A stretch of 64,000 nt of DNA from Deltaproteobacteria bacterium (GCA_021813685.1 JAKAJS010000115.1:1-64000), one strand, 5' to 3'. Counted from the first letter of the stretch, positions 42,588-51,328 are shown. The notes: generated by a model from the letters alone, not told the origin. Made by a program: numbers and translations.

Positions 42588-43917
42588 TATATTAAAAAAA
42601 CTGCCGAAGACAAACTGCAAGGAGTGTGGCTTCCCCACCTGCTTTGCATTTGCCATGAAGATCGCAACCGGCGGCGCCAAGCCCCAGGATTGTCCTCACA
42701 TGTCCGCCCAAAGCAGGGCGGAACTGGAGGCCGAACTCTCGCCCCCCATAAAGCTGGTGACCGTAGGGAGCGGGGCGAACGCGCTGGTGATCGGTGAAGA
42801 GGAGGTGATGTTCCGGCATGAAAAGACCTTCTTTCACGAACCGGGCATTGCGATTCTCTTATCCGACAGGGAAGCGGAAGGCGAGATAGATCAAAAACTG
42901 AAAAAAATCGTCGGATTTGACTTCGAACGGATCGGTGTGAAGCTCAAGGTGAATCTCCTGGCCCTCTCCCATGACTCGGATGAGGGGGGCAGGTACCTGG
43001 CTCTGGTCCGAAAGGTCCTGGAAACCACCGACATGGCCCTTGTATTGATCTGCCGCGATACGGAGCTTTTGTTTTCGGCAGCCGCCCTGTGTGCGGGCAG
43101 AAAGCCGCTTGTCTATCCGATAAGCGGGCAGAACCTGGAGGCGGCCGTTCCCCGGCTGAAGGAACTCGATGTTGTGGCGGGTGTTTGCGGCAAGGGGCTG
43201 GACGAGGTGGCGAACACGGCTTCTGCTCTAAGAGAGGCGGGAATCGAAGAGATGGTTCTCGATTCGTCTCCCGGGAACATGGAGGAGGCGGTAAGGGACA
43301 ATACGCTGATCAGAAGATCGGCCCTCAAGAAAGGCTTCCGGCCTCTGGGATACCCGACGATAGCCTTTCCATGCTTTCTCTACAAAGACAGGTTGCAGGA
43401 GGTCCTTGCCGCCGCGGCCTGTATCACCAAGTACGCCGGCATAGTGGTGCTCTCCGAGCCTGACGAGCATCTGCTGCTGCCGCTTCTCGTCTACAGGTTC
43501 AACATCTACAGCGATCCGCGCCGTCCGATGACCGTCGAGGAAAAGATCTACGAGATCGGCGGCCCCGGCGAAGATGCCCCTCTTCTTATCACGACCAACT
43601 ATGCCCTCGACTTTTTCATCGTTTCCGGCGCCATCGAAGAGGCGGGGCTTCCGGCCTACCTGTGCATAAAGAACACGGAAGGGCTGGGGGTTCTGGCTTC
43701 CTGGACATCGGGAAAATTCAACGGGGAAGCCATCGCCGAATTTTTCGGCAAATACGGTGTGGAGAAGACGGTCAAACACCGCAAGCTGATCATTCCGGGG
43801 GCGGCGAGGAAGCTGAAGGAAGAACTGGAGGAGGATCTCCCGGGCTGGCAGATAATCTTGGGACCCCATGAGGCAAGCGATATTCCCAAATTTCTGGCAG
43901 AGGAGTGGAAGCAGTGA
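42568..43917 (+). CDS. acsC: Corrinoid iron-sulfur protein large subunit AcsC
   Basis: A 449-residue gamma subunit. The amino-terminal [4Fe-4S] domain carries TNCKECGFPTC...DCPHM (Cys at about 17, 20, 25 and 42). A TIM-barrel follows and the C-terminal B12-binding domain (about 330-445) ends with KTVKHRKLIIPGAARKLK and GWQIILGPHEASDIP, as in Moorella AcsC. It carries the methyl group between AcsE and the CO dehydrogenase/acetyl-CoA synthase; no gene for the latter is in the window. Its stop shares one base with the next gene's ATG. Confidence 0.95.
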   Translation: MALKGADILKKLPKTNCKECGFPTCFAFAMKIATGGAKPQDCPHMSAQSRAELEAELSPPIKLVTVGSGANALVIGEEEVMFRHEKTFFHEPGIAILLSDREAEGEIDQKLKKIVGFDFERIGVKLKVNLLALSHDSDEGGRYLALVRKVLETTDMALVLICRDTELLFSAAALCAGRKPLVYPISGQNLEAAVPRLKELDVVAGVCGKGLDEVANTASALREAGIEEMVLDSSPGNMEEAVRDNTLIRRSALKKGFRPLGYPTIAFPCFLYKDRLQEVLAAAACITKYAGIVVLSEPDEHLLLPLLVYRFNIYSDPRRPMTVEEKIYEIGGPGEDAPLLITTNYALDFFIVSGAIEEAGLPAYLCIKNTEGLGVLASWTSGKFNGEAIAEFFGKYGVEKTVKHRKLIIPGAARKLKEELEEDLPGWQIILGPHEASDIPKFLAEEWKQ

Positions 43918-44471
43918 TGGAAGGGTGCGGAAAGTGTGACAGCGGGCAAATAGAGGAAAAACTGGCCGAAGTCCTGGGGCAGTGGGAGCAGGATCGAAGT
44001 CGGTTGATCCCCATTCTCCAGCAGACGCAGGAAACCTTCGGCTATCTTCCGGCCGAGGCGATCGGCTCCATAGCCTCCCACCTGGGCATGACGGATGTAC
44101 AGGTCTACGGGGTGGCATCCTTCTACAACCATTTTCGCTTCATCCCTCTTGGCAAAAAACCCATCCAGATGTGCATGGGAACGGCATGCCACATGGTGGG
44201 TGGGCCTTTGGTCCTGGAGGCCCTGGAACGAGCGTTGGGGATCAAGGTGGGGGGAATCACCGAGGACGGAGAGTTCAGCCTCGACAGGGTTGCCTGCGTG
44301 GGGTGCTGCGGACTGGCTCCGGTCATGGTCATCTCCGACAAGATCTTCCCCCGATGCACCTCCACCAAGGTGGACGAGATCCTGGTGAATTTGAAGATGG
44401 AAGAGGGGGCGGATGTGAGTGCGGCCGGACAAGGGGATTCATCGCAAGATGAAAGTGAGAGGTCGGGATGA
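43917..44471 (+). CDS. NuoE/HydC-like [2Fe-2S] subunit of an NADH-linked complex
   Basis: A 184-residue thioredoxin-fold subunit. The [2Fe-2S] ligands are CMGTACHMVGG (about 86-96) and CVGCCGLAP (about 127-135); ILQQTQETFGYLPAEAI is the usual N-terminal helix. It overlaps acsC (TGATG). Subunits of this type occur in NuoE of complex I, HydC of bifurcating hydrogenases and formate dehydrogenases. Here it is followed by a NuoF-like and a HoxU-like gene but no hydrogenase or dehydrogenase gene; the complex is not defined. Confidence 0.88.
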   Translation: MEGCGKCDSGQIEEKLAEVLGQWEQDRSRLIPILQQTQETFGYLPAEAIGSIASHLGMTDVQVYGVASFYNHFRFIPLGKKPIQMCMGTACHMVGGPLVLEALERALGIKVGGITEDGEFSLDRVACVGCCGLAPVMVISDKIFPRCTSTKVDEILVNLKMEEGADVSAAGQGDSSQDESERSG

Positions 44472-46372
44472 ACTTCGAAGATATTCGCGCGCAGGCTCTT
44501 ACGGAATGGGAGGCCCTGGAGCAGGGCGGGATACCCGTTATCCGCATCGGTGCTGCGACCAGCGACAGGGCTACCGGGGCAATGGAAGTCATTGCCGCCT
44601 TTGAAAAGGAACTGGCGAGAGTGAGCGTCGAAGCCAGAATCGTCACGACGGGATCTGTCGGCTATTCCAACTACGAACCCCTGGTGATCGTCAGTAAACC
44701 CGATTTTCCGAGGATCTGCTACGGCAAAGTGACGCCGGATGCGGTAACACGCATCGTGGAAGGCTATCTGGTGGAAGACGATCCATGCATGGAGCTGGCC
44801 CTTGGGACCCTTGAAGGAGACGGGGGCGAGGGGGAAGCTCCCCACATTCCCGAACTGGAGCGCTCGGAGCACGAAAATCGCCTGCTCCTCAGGCACTGTG
44901 GGTTCATCGACCCGGAAAACATCAACCACTATATCGCGCTCGGAGGCTATAGCGCTCTTGCCGGGGCGCTCGCCATGGCGCCCGAACAGATCATCGAAGA
45001 AATCAAGCGGTCCGGGCTAAGAGGCCGGGGCGGGGCGGGCTTCCCCACGGGGAAAAAGCTCGAGTCCTGTTTCAAGGCTGCCGGGACCCCCAAGTATGTG
45101 ATCTGCAATGCCGATGAGGGAGACCCGGGGGCCTTCATGGACCGGGTCGTGCTGGAAAGCGACCCGCATGCGGTGCTGGAGGGCATGGCGATTCTGGCTC
45201 GCACGCTCAACGCCTCTCAGGGCTATATCTACACGCGTATGGAGTATCCCCTGGCGGTCAAGCGGCTGAAAACAGCCATCGAGCAGGCGCGAGAGATGGG
45301 CGTTCTGGGGGAAAACATCCTGGAGAGCGGGTTCAGTTTCGATATCGAGGTGTTCCAGGGGGCCGGGGCCTTTATCTGCGGGGAGTCGAGCGCTCTTATG
45401 TATTCGCTGGAAGGCAAGAGGGGATTTCCCCGGGTGAGGCCTCCCCAGTCCATAGAGTCCGGGTTTCTCCAGAAACCTACCCAGCTGAACAATGTCAAAA
45501 CGTACGCCTATATTCCCATCATTCTCAACCGCGGGGGCGACTTCTTTGCAGGTATCGGGAGCGAACGCAGCAAGGGAACCGCAGTGTTTGCTCTTGCCGG
45601 CAAGGTGGAAAACGTAGGGCTTGTGGAAGTGCCTATGGGCGCCAGTCTACGGGAGGTCATCTTCGATATCGGCGGGGGGGTAAAAGCCGGGAGACCCTTT
45701 AAGGCGGTGCAAATCGGAGGCCCTTCAGGCGGGTGTCTCCCCGAATCCTTCCTCGATACGTCCATTGACTTCGATTCCCTGGCGCAAGCCGGGGCGATAA
45801 TGGGTTCGGGCGGCATGATCGTCATGGACCATGACAACTGCATGGTGGATACGGCTCGATTCTTTCTGGAATTTACGCAGCAGGAGTCCTGCGGCAAATG
45901 TGTTCCATGCCGGCTGGGAACCAGGCAGATGCTGAGCATCCTGGAAGACATCGTAGCCGGGCAGGGAAAACCCGAAGACATCGATCTTCTAGCCGATCTT
46001 TCGGAGGATATCCTCAAGGGGTCGCTTTGCGGGCTTGGAAAATCTGCGCCCAATCCGGTGCTGACCACCATCCGCTATTTTCGGGACGAGTACGAGGCGC
46101 ATATCCTGGAGAAGCGTTGTCCGGCGCTGCAGTGCCGCGCCCTGATCGCCTACTACATCATTCCCGAAAAATGTGCCCGGGGCTGCGAGCATTGCGTTGT
46201 GGTGTGTCCTTCGGAGGCAATCACCGAACATCCCAGGCGATACAAGGTCGTAAACGACGAAAAGTGCGTCAAGTGTGGAAACTGTCTGGAGGTTTGCCCG
46301 TCCGAATATAGCGCCGTGGTGAAAGTTTCGCCGGTTCCCGCAGTGTTGGACCAGGCGGTTTCCAATCCGTAA
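44468..46372 (+). CDS. NuoF/HydB-like NADH:acceptor subunit with C-terminal ferredoxin domain
   Basis: A 634-residue flavoprotein. An N-terminal thioredoxin-like domain (1-110) is followed by the NuoF core: GRGGAGFPTGKK (about 189-200), NADEGDPGAFMDR (FMN/NADH site), ESCGKCVPCRLGTRQM with SLCGLGKSAPNP (cluster N3), then two [4Fe-4S] motifs at the end (CARGCEHCVVVCP, CVKCGNCLEVCP). The N-terminal domain has lost its cluster cysteines: its IRIGAATSDRATG and TGSVGYSNYEP blocks lack the four Cys of HydB. The protein probably oxidises NAD(P)H or reduces NAD(P)+ and passes electrons to ferredoxin-type clusters. Confidence 0.92.
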   Translation: MNFEDIRAQALTEWEALEQGGIPVIRIGAATSDRATGAMEVIAAFEKELARVSVEARIVTTGSVGYSNYEPLVIVSKPDFPRICYGKVTPDAVTRIVEGYLVEDDPCMELALGTLEGDGGEGEAPHIPELERSEHENRLLLRHCGFIDPENINHYIALGGYSALAGALAMAPEQIIEEIKRSGLRGRGGAGFPTGKKLESCFKAAGTPKYVICNADEGDPGAFMDRVVLESDPHAVLEGMAILARTLNASQGYIYTRMEYPLAVKRLKTAIEQAREMGVLGENILESGFSFDIEVFQGAGAFICGESSALMYSLEGKRGFPRVRPPQSIESGFLQKPTQLNNVKTYAYIPIILNRGGDFFAGIGSERSKGTAVFALAGKVENVGLVEVPMGASLREVIFDIGGGVKAGRPFKAVQIGGPSGGCLPESFLDTSIDFDSLAQAGAIMGSGGMIVMDHDNCMVDTARFFLEFTQQESCGKCVPCRLGTRQMLSILEDIVAGQGKPEDIDLLADLSEDILKGSLCGLGKSAPNPVLTTIRYFRDEYEAHILEKRCPALQCRALIAYYIIPEKCARGCEHCVVVCPSEAITEHPRRYKVVNDEKCVKCGNCLEVCPSEYSAVVKVSPVPAVLDQAVSNP

Positions 46373-46391
46373 GCGCTGAAGAGAGGAAGCG

Positions 46392-47045
46392 ATGGAGTTC
46401 ATTGAATGTACAATCGACGGGACAGCGGTCCGGGCAGAGCCGGGGACGAAGGTCCTCAAGGCCGCAATGGACGCGGGGATCTACATTCCCAACTTGTGCT
46501 ACATCCCGGAGGCCGAGTTGCCGTTCGGAGGATGTCGACTCTGCTACGTGGAAGTCGAAGGCCGGGGGCTCGTGACTGCCTGCACCCAGGAGGTCCGGGC
46601 GGGACTTGTGATCCATTCGGAGACGCCGCAGGTGGCAAGAGTGCGTCAGACCGCATTCAGGTTGCTCCTCGCCTATCATCACCTGGATTGTCGTACCTGC
46701 TGGAAGAACAAAAATTGTGAGCTGCAAAAGATAGCAGGAAAGGTCAAGGTGAAGCTCAAAAGGCCTTCCGAGTTCAGGGCGCTTCCCACCGAGTGGGAAC
46801 CATTGGATACGACAAACCCCTTTGTCACCTATGACCCCGGCCGATGCATCCTTTGCGGAAAGTGTGTCTGGATGTGTGGCGAGAAAAACGGGGAATCGCT
46901 CCTCGATTTCGCTTTTCGCGGTTTTAGAACCAGGATCAGGATGTCTGCCGCCACATCGATTTCCGGCGGCGATACGTGTGCATCGTGCGGCCAATGCATG
47001 GAGATCTGCCCGACGGGCGCCCTGCAGCCGCCCTCGCAGCGATAG
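46392..47045 (+). CDS. HoxU/NuoG-N-terminal-like Fe-S subunit
   Basis: A 217-residue electron-transfer protein equal to the N-terminal part of NuoG or HydA. A [2Fe-2S] domain (LCYIPEAELPFGGCRLCYVEVEG, ACTQ), a His/Cys-ligated cluster (HHLDCRTCWKNKNC) and two [4Fe-4S] motifs (CILCGKCVWMCGE and CASCGQCMEICP) are visible. It lacks the catalytic H-cluster domain of HydA and the molybdopterin domain of NuoG/FdhA, so its catalytic partner is elsewhere or it serves as a link. Start ATG 46392. The gene ends in front of two G+C-rich hairpins. Confidence 0.9.
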   Translation: MEFIECTIDGTAVRAEPGTKVLKAAMDAGIYIPNLCYIPEAELPFGGCRLCYVEVEGRGLVTACTQEVRAGLVIHSETPQVARVRQTAFRLLLAYHHLDCRTCWKNKNCELQKIAGKVKVKLKRPSEFRALPTEWEPLDTTNPFVTYDPGRCILCGKCVWMCGEKNGESLLDFAFRGFRTRIRMSAATSISGGDTCASCGQCMEICPTGALQPPSQR

Positions 47046-47055
47046 TACATAACCC

Positions 47056-47101
47056 GCCCGCCCGCGCAGCAGGCGGGCAACTCCGCAGCGGCGCTAGCCG
47101 C
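47056..47101 (+). promoter_or_regulatory. Two G+C-rich hairpins between the diaphorase set and the second mtaA-like gene
   Basis: GCCCGCC pairs with GGCGGGC (47056-47078) and GCGGC with GCCGC (47088-47101). No U-tract follows, so it may be a processing or partial termination site that sets the ratio of the upstream and downstream products rather than a full terminator. Confidence 0.5.
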
Positions 47102-47131
47102 CGGCGCCGGCCGCCGGAAAGGATCGGACAC

Positions 47132-48169
47132 ATGACACCTAAAGAGAGAATAGAGAAAATTTTCAGGAAGGAAGCAATCGATACCATGCCTGTTTTCAGC
47201 GGTCAGGGAATGGTGACGATCCAGGCGATCAGGAAAATGGGCATCCGTTTTCCCCAGGTGCATACCTCCGCCCGGTATCTGGCCGAGTCGGCGCGGACTT
47301 CCGCCGAAATGTTCGGTTTTGAATCCGTGATCATTCCCTACGACATGTGCACGGTGCCCGAGGCGCTGGGGCGGGGAGTGAGCCTCTATGACCAATCCGA
47401 AGACATCCTGTATCCCACTGTGCCCAATAAGTGGGAAAAGCTCGAAGATGTGGTGATCCCCGAGGATTTCCTCAAAAGGGGGCGCATGCCTGTCGTGGAC
47501 GACGCCTTTCGGATGTTGAAGTCGCAGCAGGACGGCAAATACGCCATCGGCGCATGGGTTCTGGGCCCCTTCACCATGGCGGGACAGGTGATCGAACTCG
47601 ATCTTCTGCTTAAGGGCGTAAAGAAAGACAAGGCAAGGGTTGTCGAGTTTCTCGACAGGATGACCGAGGTGGTCATAAAGACCGCGCAGCACTACCAGGA
47701 GCTTGGCGCCGACTATATTACCATCCGGGACATGGGAACCGGTACCGATTTGCTCTCGCCGCGCATGTGGAAGGATCTCATTCAACCCAATCTGGTGAAG
47801 ATATTTGCCGCCCTCAAACCCCCTCGTGTCAACCACATTTGCGGAGCCACCAACCTCATCATCGAGATGATGGCCGAATGCGGCGTGGAGGCGGTGAGCG
47901 TGGATCACAAAAACGACATGGCCGAATCGCGCAGGAAACTGGGCGACGATGTGCTGATCTTTGGCGATTTCAATGCCTATGACACCTTGTGTCAAATGGA
48001 GGCGTCCAAGGTGGAGGATGTGATCAAAAGATGCATAGACAAGGGGGCCGATGCCGTGTGGCCGGGATGCGATCTTTGGCCCGACACCAGGCAGGAAAAT
48101 GTGGAAGCCTACGTGGCTGCCGTCCATAAATACGGCAAACAGGCTTCCCCTGCGGTGGGAAGGATTTGA
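47132..48169 (+). CDS. Second MtaA-like methyltransferase (UroD family)
   Basis: A 345-residue member of the UroD/MtaA family. The zinc ligands are kept: His235 and Cys237 (HICGAT) and Cys313 (WPGCDLWPD). Its sequence differs from mtaA at 28821, with a different N-terminal part, so it is a paralogue rather than a recent copy. The next gene encodes a corrinoid protein. It may be the acceptor-side methyltransferase of a second system, or it may take methyl groups from the corrinoid protein to a pterin. ATG 47132 follows GGAAAGGATC. Confidence 0.85.
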   Translation: MTPKERIEKIFRKEAIDTMPVFSGQGMVTIQAIRKMGIRFPQVHTSARYLAESARTSAEMFGFESVIIPYDMCTVPEALGRGVSLYDQSEDILYPTVPNKWEKLEDVVIPEDFLKRGRMPVVDDAFRMLKSQQDGKYAIGAWVLGPFTMAGQVIELDLLLKGVKKDKARVVEFLDRMTEVVIKTAQHYQELGADYITIRDMGTGTDLLSPRMWKDLIQPNLVKIFAALKPPRVNHICGATNLIIEMMAECGVEAVSVDHKNDMAESRRKLGDDVLIFGDFNAYDTLCQMEASKVEDVIKRCIDKGADAVWPGCDLWPDTRQENVEAYVAAVHKYGKQASPAVGRI

Positions 48170-48218
48170 GAGGCAGGTTTTAGTCGCTGGTTGCTGGTTG
48201 CTATGGGAAGGAGAAAAA

Positions 48219-48881
48219 ATGGAAAGCGCGCGAAGAGAGGAAATCCTTAAAAAACTCAGTGATGCCGTGGTGGAATACGATGAGGACATGGCGAAGCAAT
48301 GGGCGCAGACGGCCCTGGATGAAGGGGTCGATGCCTTTGACGCCATCATGAACGGCCTGGCTGCAGGGATGGAGATCGTAGGGGATCTCTACGACAAGCA
48401 GGAATATTTCGTCCCGGAACTGCTCATGTGCGCCGATGCGCTCTATGTGGGCATGAATATTTTGCGTCCTCACATGAGGAAGGATACGCAGAAGAAGGGA
48501 CAGGTGGTCATCGGGACCGTCCAGGGGGATGTCCACGACATCGGGAAAAACATCATCAAGCTGATGTTCGATGTGGGCGGCTTTACGGTCCACGATCTGG
48601 GGCGCGACGTTCCTCTGGAGAATTTCGTGCAGGAGCAGTTGCGCACCGACTCCGAAATTGTAGCAATGTCGGCCATGATGACCACAACCATGATGGGTAT
48701 GAAAAAAGTGATCGAGTTGATCAAGGCCAAAAACCCCAATGTGGCCATTATGCTCGGGGGCGCACCGGTTACCAAGGATGTCGCGGACCTTTTCGGCGCC
48801 GACGGGTACGCCGAGTCTGCGGGAAATGCCGTCCAGGAGGCAATCAAGATGATCAGCCGCCTGCGTGAAATGCACAGGTAA
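48219..48881 (+). CDS. Second corrinoid protein (methyltransferase cognate type)
   Basis: A 220-residue methyl carrier. A helical cap (IMNGLAAGMEIVGDLYDKQEYFVPELLMCADALYVGMNIL) leads to the B12-binding domain with GDVHDIGKN (lower axial ligand His106) and the MSAMMTTTM and LGGAPVTKD loops. It resembles MtbC/MttC-type carriers more than MtaC. No cognate substrate-side methyltransferase gene is adjacent, so its methyl donor is not known; AcsE (methyl-THF) or an unlinked enzyme are candidates. AAGGAG precedes the ATG. Confidence 0.88.
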   Translation: MESARREEILKKLSDAVVEYDEDMAKQWAQTALDEGVDAFDAIMNGLAAGMEIVGDLYDKQEYFVPELLMCADALYVGMNILRPHMRKDTQKKGQVVIGTVQGDVHDIGKNIIKLMFDVGGFTVHDLGRDVPLENFVQEQLRTDSEIVAMSAMMTTTMMGMKKVIELIKAKNPNVAIMLGGAPVTKDVADLFGADGYAESAGNAVQEAIKMISRLREMHR

Positions 48882-48947
48882 CCCCGAGATGCGGCCGGAA
48901 GCGGCATTCTTCGCGCTTCGGTTTTCGGCAGGGAAGGAGTGGGCTCA

Positions 48948-51065
48948 ATGGAGCATGACAACAAGGTGAAGATCATTTTTCAGCCCTCGGGAAGAAGAGG
49001 CGAGGTGGACAGGGGGATAACCCTCATCGAGGCTTCCCGCCAACTGGGAGTGGATATCGAAGCCCTGTGCGGTGAAAAAAAGGTCTGCGGCAAATGCAAG
49101 GTGCGTATCGAAGAGGGGTTTTTTGAAAAATTTGGAGTTCACTCCAGCAGGGCCAATGCAAGCGAATGGCAGGAAGAAGAGGAAAAATTCATAACCGGAA
49201 CGCAGCGGGAAGAGGGGTACCGACTGGGCTGTTGCGCAAAGGCCCTGGGGGACATGCTGATCTTCGTTCCGGAGGAATCCCGGGCCGGCAAGCAGGTGGT
49301 GAGCAAGGCGGCCCGTGACATCCATATCGACTGGAACCCTGCGGTAAAGCACTACTACGTGGAGGTGGCGGAGCCTACTTTCGAAGAGCCAACGGCCGAT
49401 TTGGAGAGGGTCATGCAGGAACTCGAGCTCCGGTATGGATTAAAGGAGCTGAACGTCGATTATCTTGCCTTGAAGACGCTTCCTGTGCGGCTGAGAGATA
49501 AGGCAAGCCCCTGGAAAATCACCGTGTCGGTGTGGATGGACAAGGAAATCATACGGTTTCTGCCCGGGAACAGGGAGGATTATTATGGAATAGCGATCGA
49601 TATCGGCACCACGACCGTTGCCGCCTATTTTTGCAATCTGCGCACCATGGAGGTGGTGGAAACGGTTTCCATGATGAATCCTCAGTGCAAGTACGGCGAA
49701 GATGTGATGAGCCGCATCACCTACCACATGATGAATCCCGGCGGCCTGGAAAAGATGAGCGAGGACATCATCGAGGGGCTTAACTCTCTGGTGACAAGGG
49801 CCTGTGAAGCCACGCATCCTCCCAAGAAAAAGAAGAAAGGAAATGGAGAAGCGGAAGAAATGACCGCTCCCGTCGAAGAAGGGGCGGAAACTGCCCAAAT
49901 GGTGGAAGACGACGAGATGCTGATCTTTAAGGCCGCGGAGGGAAAGCATTATCTATGCCTCAACCCCGAGGATGTGATCGACATGACGATTGTGGGCAAT
50001 ACCGCCATGCACCATATTTTCCTCAAGCTCGATCCGCAATTCGTAGGGCTTGCGCCTTTCCCGCCGGTGATTCACAAAGGCTTGGACATCAAGGCGAGAG
50101 ATCTTGGCCTCAAGGTCTGCGATTCGGCGTATGTGCATGTTTTGCCCATCGAGGCGGGATTTGTGGGGGCCGATAACGTCGGGGTGCTCATCGCCGAAGA
50201 ACCTTACAAGAAAGGGGAAGTGCAGCTCCTCATCGATATCGGCACAAACGGCGAACTGGTGCTGGGGAACAGGGAAAAACTCATCTCTTCCTCGTGTGCA
50301 ACCGGACCCGCTCTGGAAGGGGCGCAGATCACCTTTGGCATGCGTGCTGCGCCGGGCGCCATCGAAAGGATCAAGATCGATCCCGAGACCCATGAGGTCG
50401 ACTACAAGGTGATCGGCCGTGATGCCTGGAAGAGCTTTTCGAAACCCGAAGAGATGAAGACAAAAGGGATTTGCGGCTCCGGAATCCTGGACCTTCTGGC
50501 CGAACTCTATGCTTCCGGGGTCGTCGTCAAGAGCGGCAGGTTCAATAAGGTGCAAAAATCGAATCGCTACCGGATCAATCCCGACAGCGGGCAGCCGGAG
50601 TTCGTCATCGCCTGGAAAGAGGAGTCGTCCATAGGAAAAGACATTGTCATTGCGCAAAAGGATGTTCGCCAGATTCAGCTGGCCAAAGGAGCGCTCTACT
50701 GTGGATGCAAGCTCATGATGCGGCGCATGGGCATAAAGAGTGTGGACAAGGTGAAAATTGCGGGCGCCTTTGGAACGCATGTGGACAGGCAGAAAGCCCT
50801 GGTCATGGGACTTTTTCCCGATTGTTCCCTGGACATGATCGAATCGGTGGGCAACGCCGCCGGAGACGGGGCACGGGCCGCCCTGCTCAACAGAGAAAAG
50901 CGAAATGAGGCAAACTGGGTGTCGCGCAACGTCGAATATATCGAACTCACTGTGGAACAGGACTTCCAGACCCATTTCATGGAAGCGATGCAAATTCCGC
51001 ACATGAAGGATAAATTTCCGCACCTGGAGGGGATCGTTCCGCCCGCGGTGCTTGACCAGAGATGA
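48948..51065 (+). CDS. RACo-like ATP-dependent reductive activator of corrinoid protein
   Basis: A 705-residue activase. The amino-terminal [2Fe-2S] ferredoxin (ALCGEKKVCGKCKVRI, cysteines about 40-50, and LGCCAKALG about 96) donates electrons; the middle and C-terminal region is the ASKHA-type RACo domain (GIAIDIGTTTVAAYF about 211-225, LIDIGTNGELVLGN, CGSGILDLLAE). In Carboxydothermus, RACo keeps the corrinoid iron-sulfur protein in Co(I). A charged, low-complexity insertion (PPKKKKKGNGEAEEM and following acidic residues, about 290-325) interrupts the ATPase domain. Located at the end of the acs operon, fit to activate AcsCD or the second corrinoid protein. Confidence 0.9.
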   Translation: MEHDNKVKIIFQPSGRRGEVDRGITLIEASRQLGVDIEALCGEKKVCGKCKVRIEEGFFEKFGVHSSRANASEWQEEEEKFITGTQREEGYRLGCCAKALGDMLIFVPEESRAGKQVVSKAARDIHIDWNPAVKHYYVEVAEPTFEEPTADLERVMQELELRYGLKELNVDYLALKTLPVRLRDKASPWKITVSVWMDKEIIRFLPGNREDYYGIAIDIGTTTVAAYFCNLRTMEVVETVSMMNPQCKYGEDVMSRITYHMMNPGGLEKMSEDIIEGLNSLVTRACEATHPPKKKKKGNGEAEEMTAPVEEGAETAQMVEDDEMLIFKAAEGKHYLCLNPEDVIDMTIVGNTAMHHIFLKLDPQFVGLAPFPPVIHKGLDIKARDLGLKVCDSAYVHVLPIEAGFVGADNVGVLIAEEPYKKGEVQLLIDIGTNGELVLGNREKLISSSCATGPALEGAQITFGMRAAPGAIERIKIDPETHEVDYKVIGRDAWKSFSKPEEMKTKGICGSGILDLLAELYASGVVVKSGRFNKVQKSNRYRINPDSGQPEFVIAWKEESSIGKDIVIAQKDVRQIQLAKGALYCGCKLMMRRMGIKSVDKVKIAGAFGTHVDRQKALVMGLFPDCSLDMIESVGNAAGDGARAALLNREKRNEANWVSRNVEYIELTVEQDFQTHFMEAMQIPHMKDKFPHLEGIVPPAVLDQR

Positions 51066-51085
51066 CACGCGACCTAAATTGTGAA

Positions 51086-51111
51086 GGGCAATCGAATTTC
51101 TTCGGTTGCCC
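51086..51111. terminator. Hairpin between convergent genes
   Basis: An 11-bp stem (GGGCAATCGAA with TTCGGTTGCCC, one G-U pair) with loop TTTC, between the RACo-like gene and the convergent 67-residue gene. There is no T-tract on either side, so it is a terminator candidate or transcript-stabilising stem rather than a textbook intrinsic terminator. Confidence 0.5.
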
Positions 51112-51124
51112 GACACACATTCTC

Positions 51125-51328
51125 TCAATGCTTTTCGTATGCCACAAGCCTTACGCAGAGTTTTTTCTCCAGGGACTCGATTTCCCCCCTGGCCTCTACG
51201 CTCAGGCTGGCGGGTTCGGGAGGCTCAGGATAAGCCAGTATCCATTTGCCGATCTTATTTTCCAATTGCTCTATTTCCTTGACGGCCTTTTCGTCTACAT
51301 AGTTTGCAAAATCGTTATTCCAGTTCAT
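51125..51328 (-). CDS. Small hypothetical protein, 67 residues
   Basis: A charged protein with a helical, coiled-coil-like part (YVDEKAVKEIEQLENKIGKWI) and a second helix (GEIESLEKKLCVRLVAYE) joined by a proline segment (YPEPPEPAS). A good AAGGAG stands before ATG 51328. No signal peptide or membrane segment. I do not recognise a family. It is convergent with the RACo-like gene and divergent from cbiM. Confidence 0.6.
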   Translation of the reverse strand: MNWNNDFANYVDEKAVKEIEQLENKIGKWILAYPEPPEPASLSVEARGEIESLEKKLCVRLVAYEKH

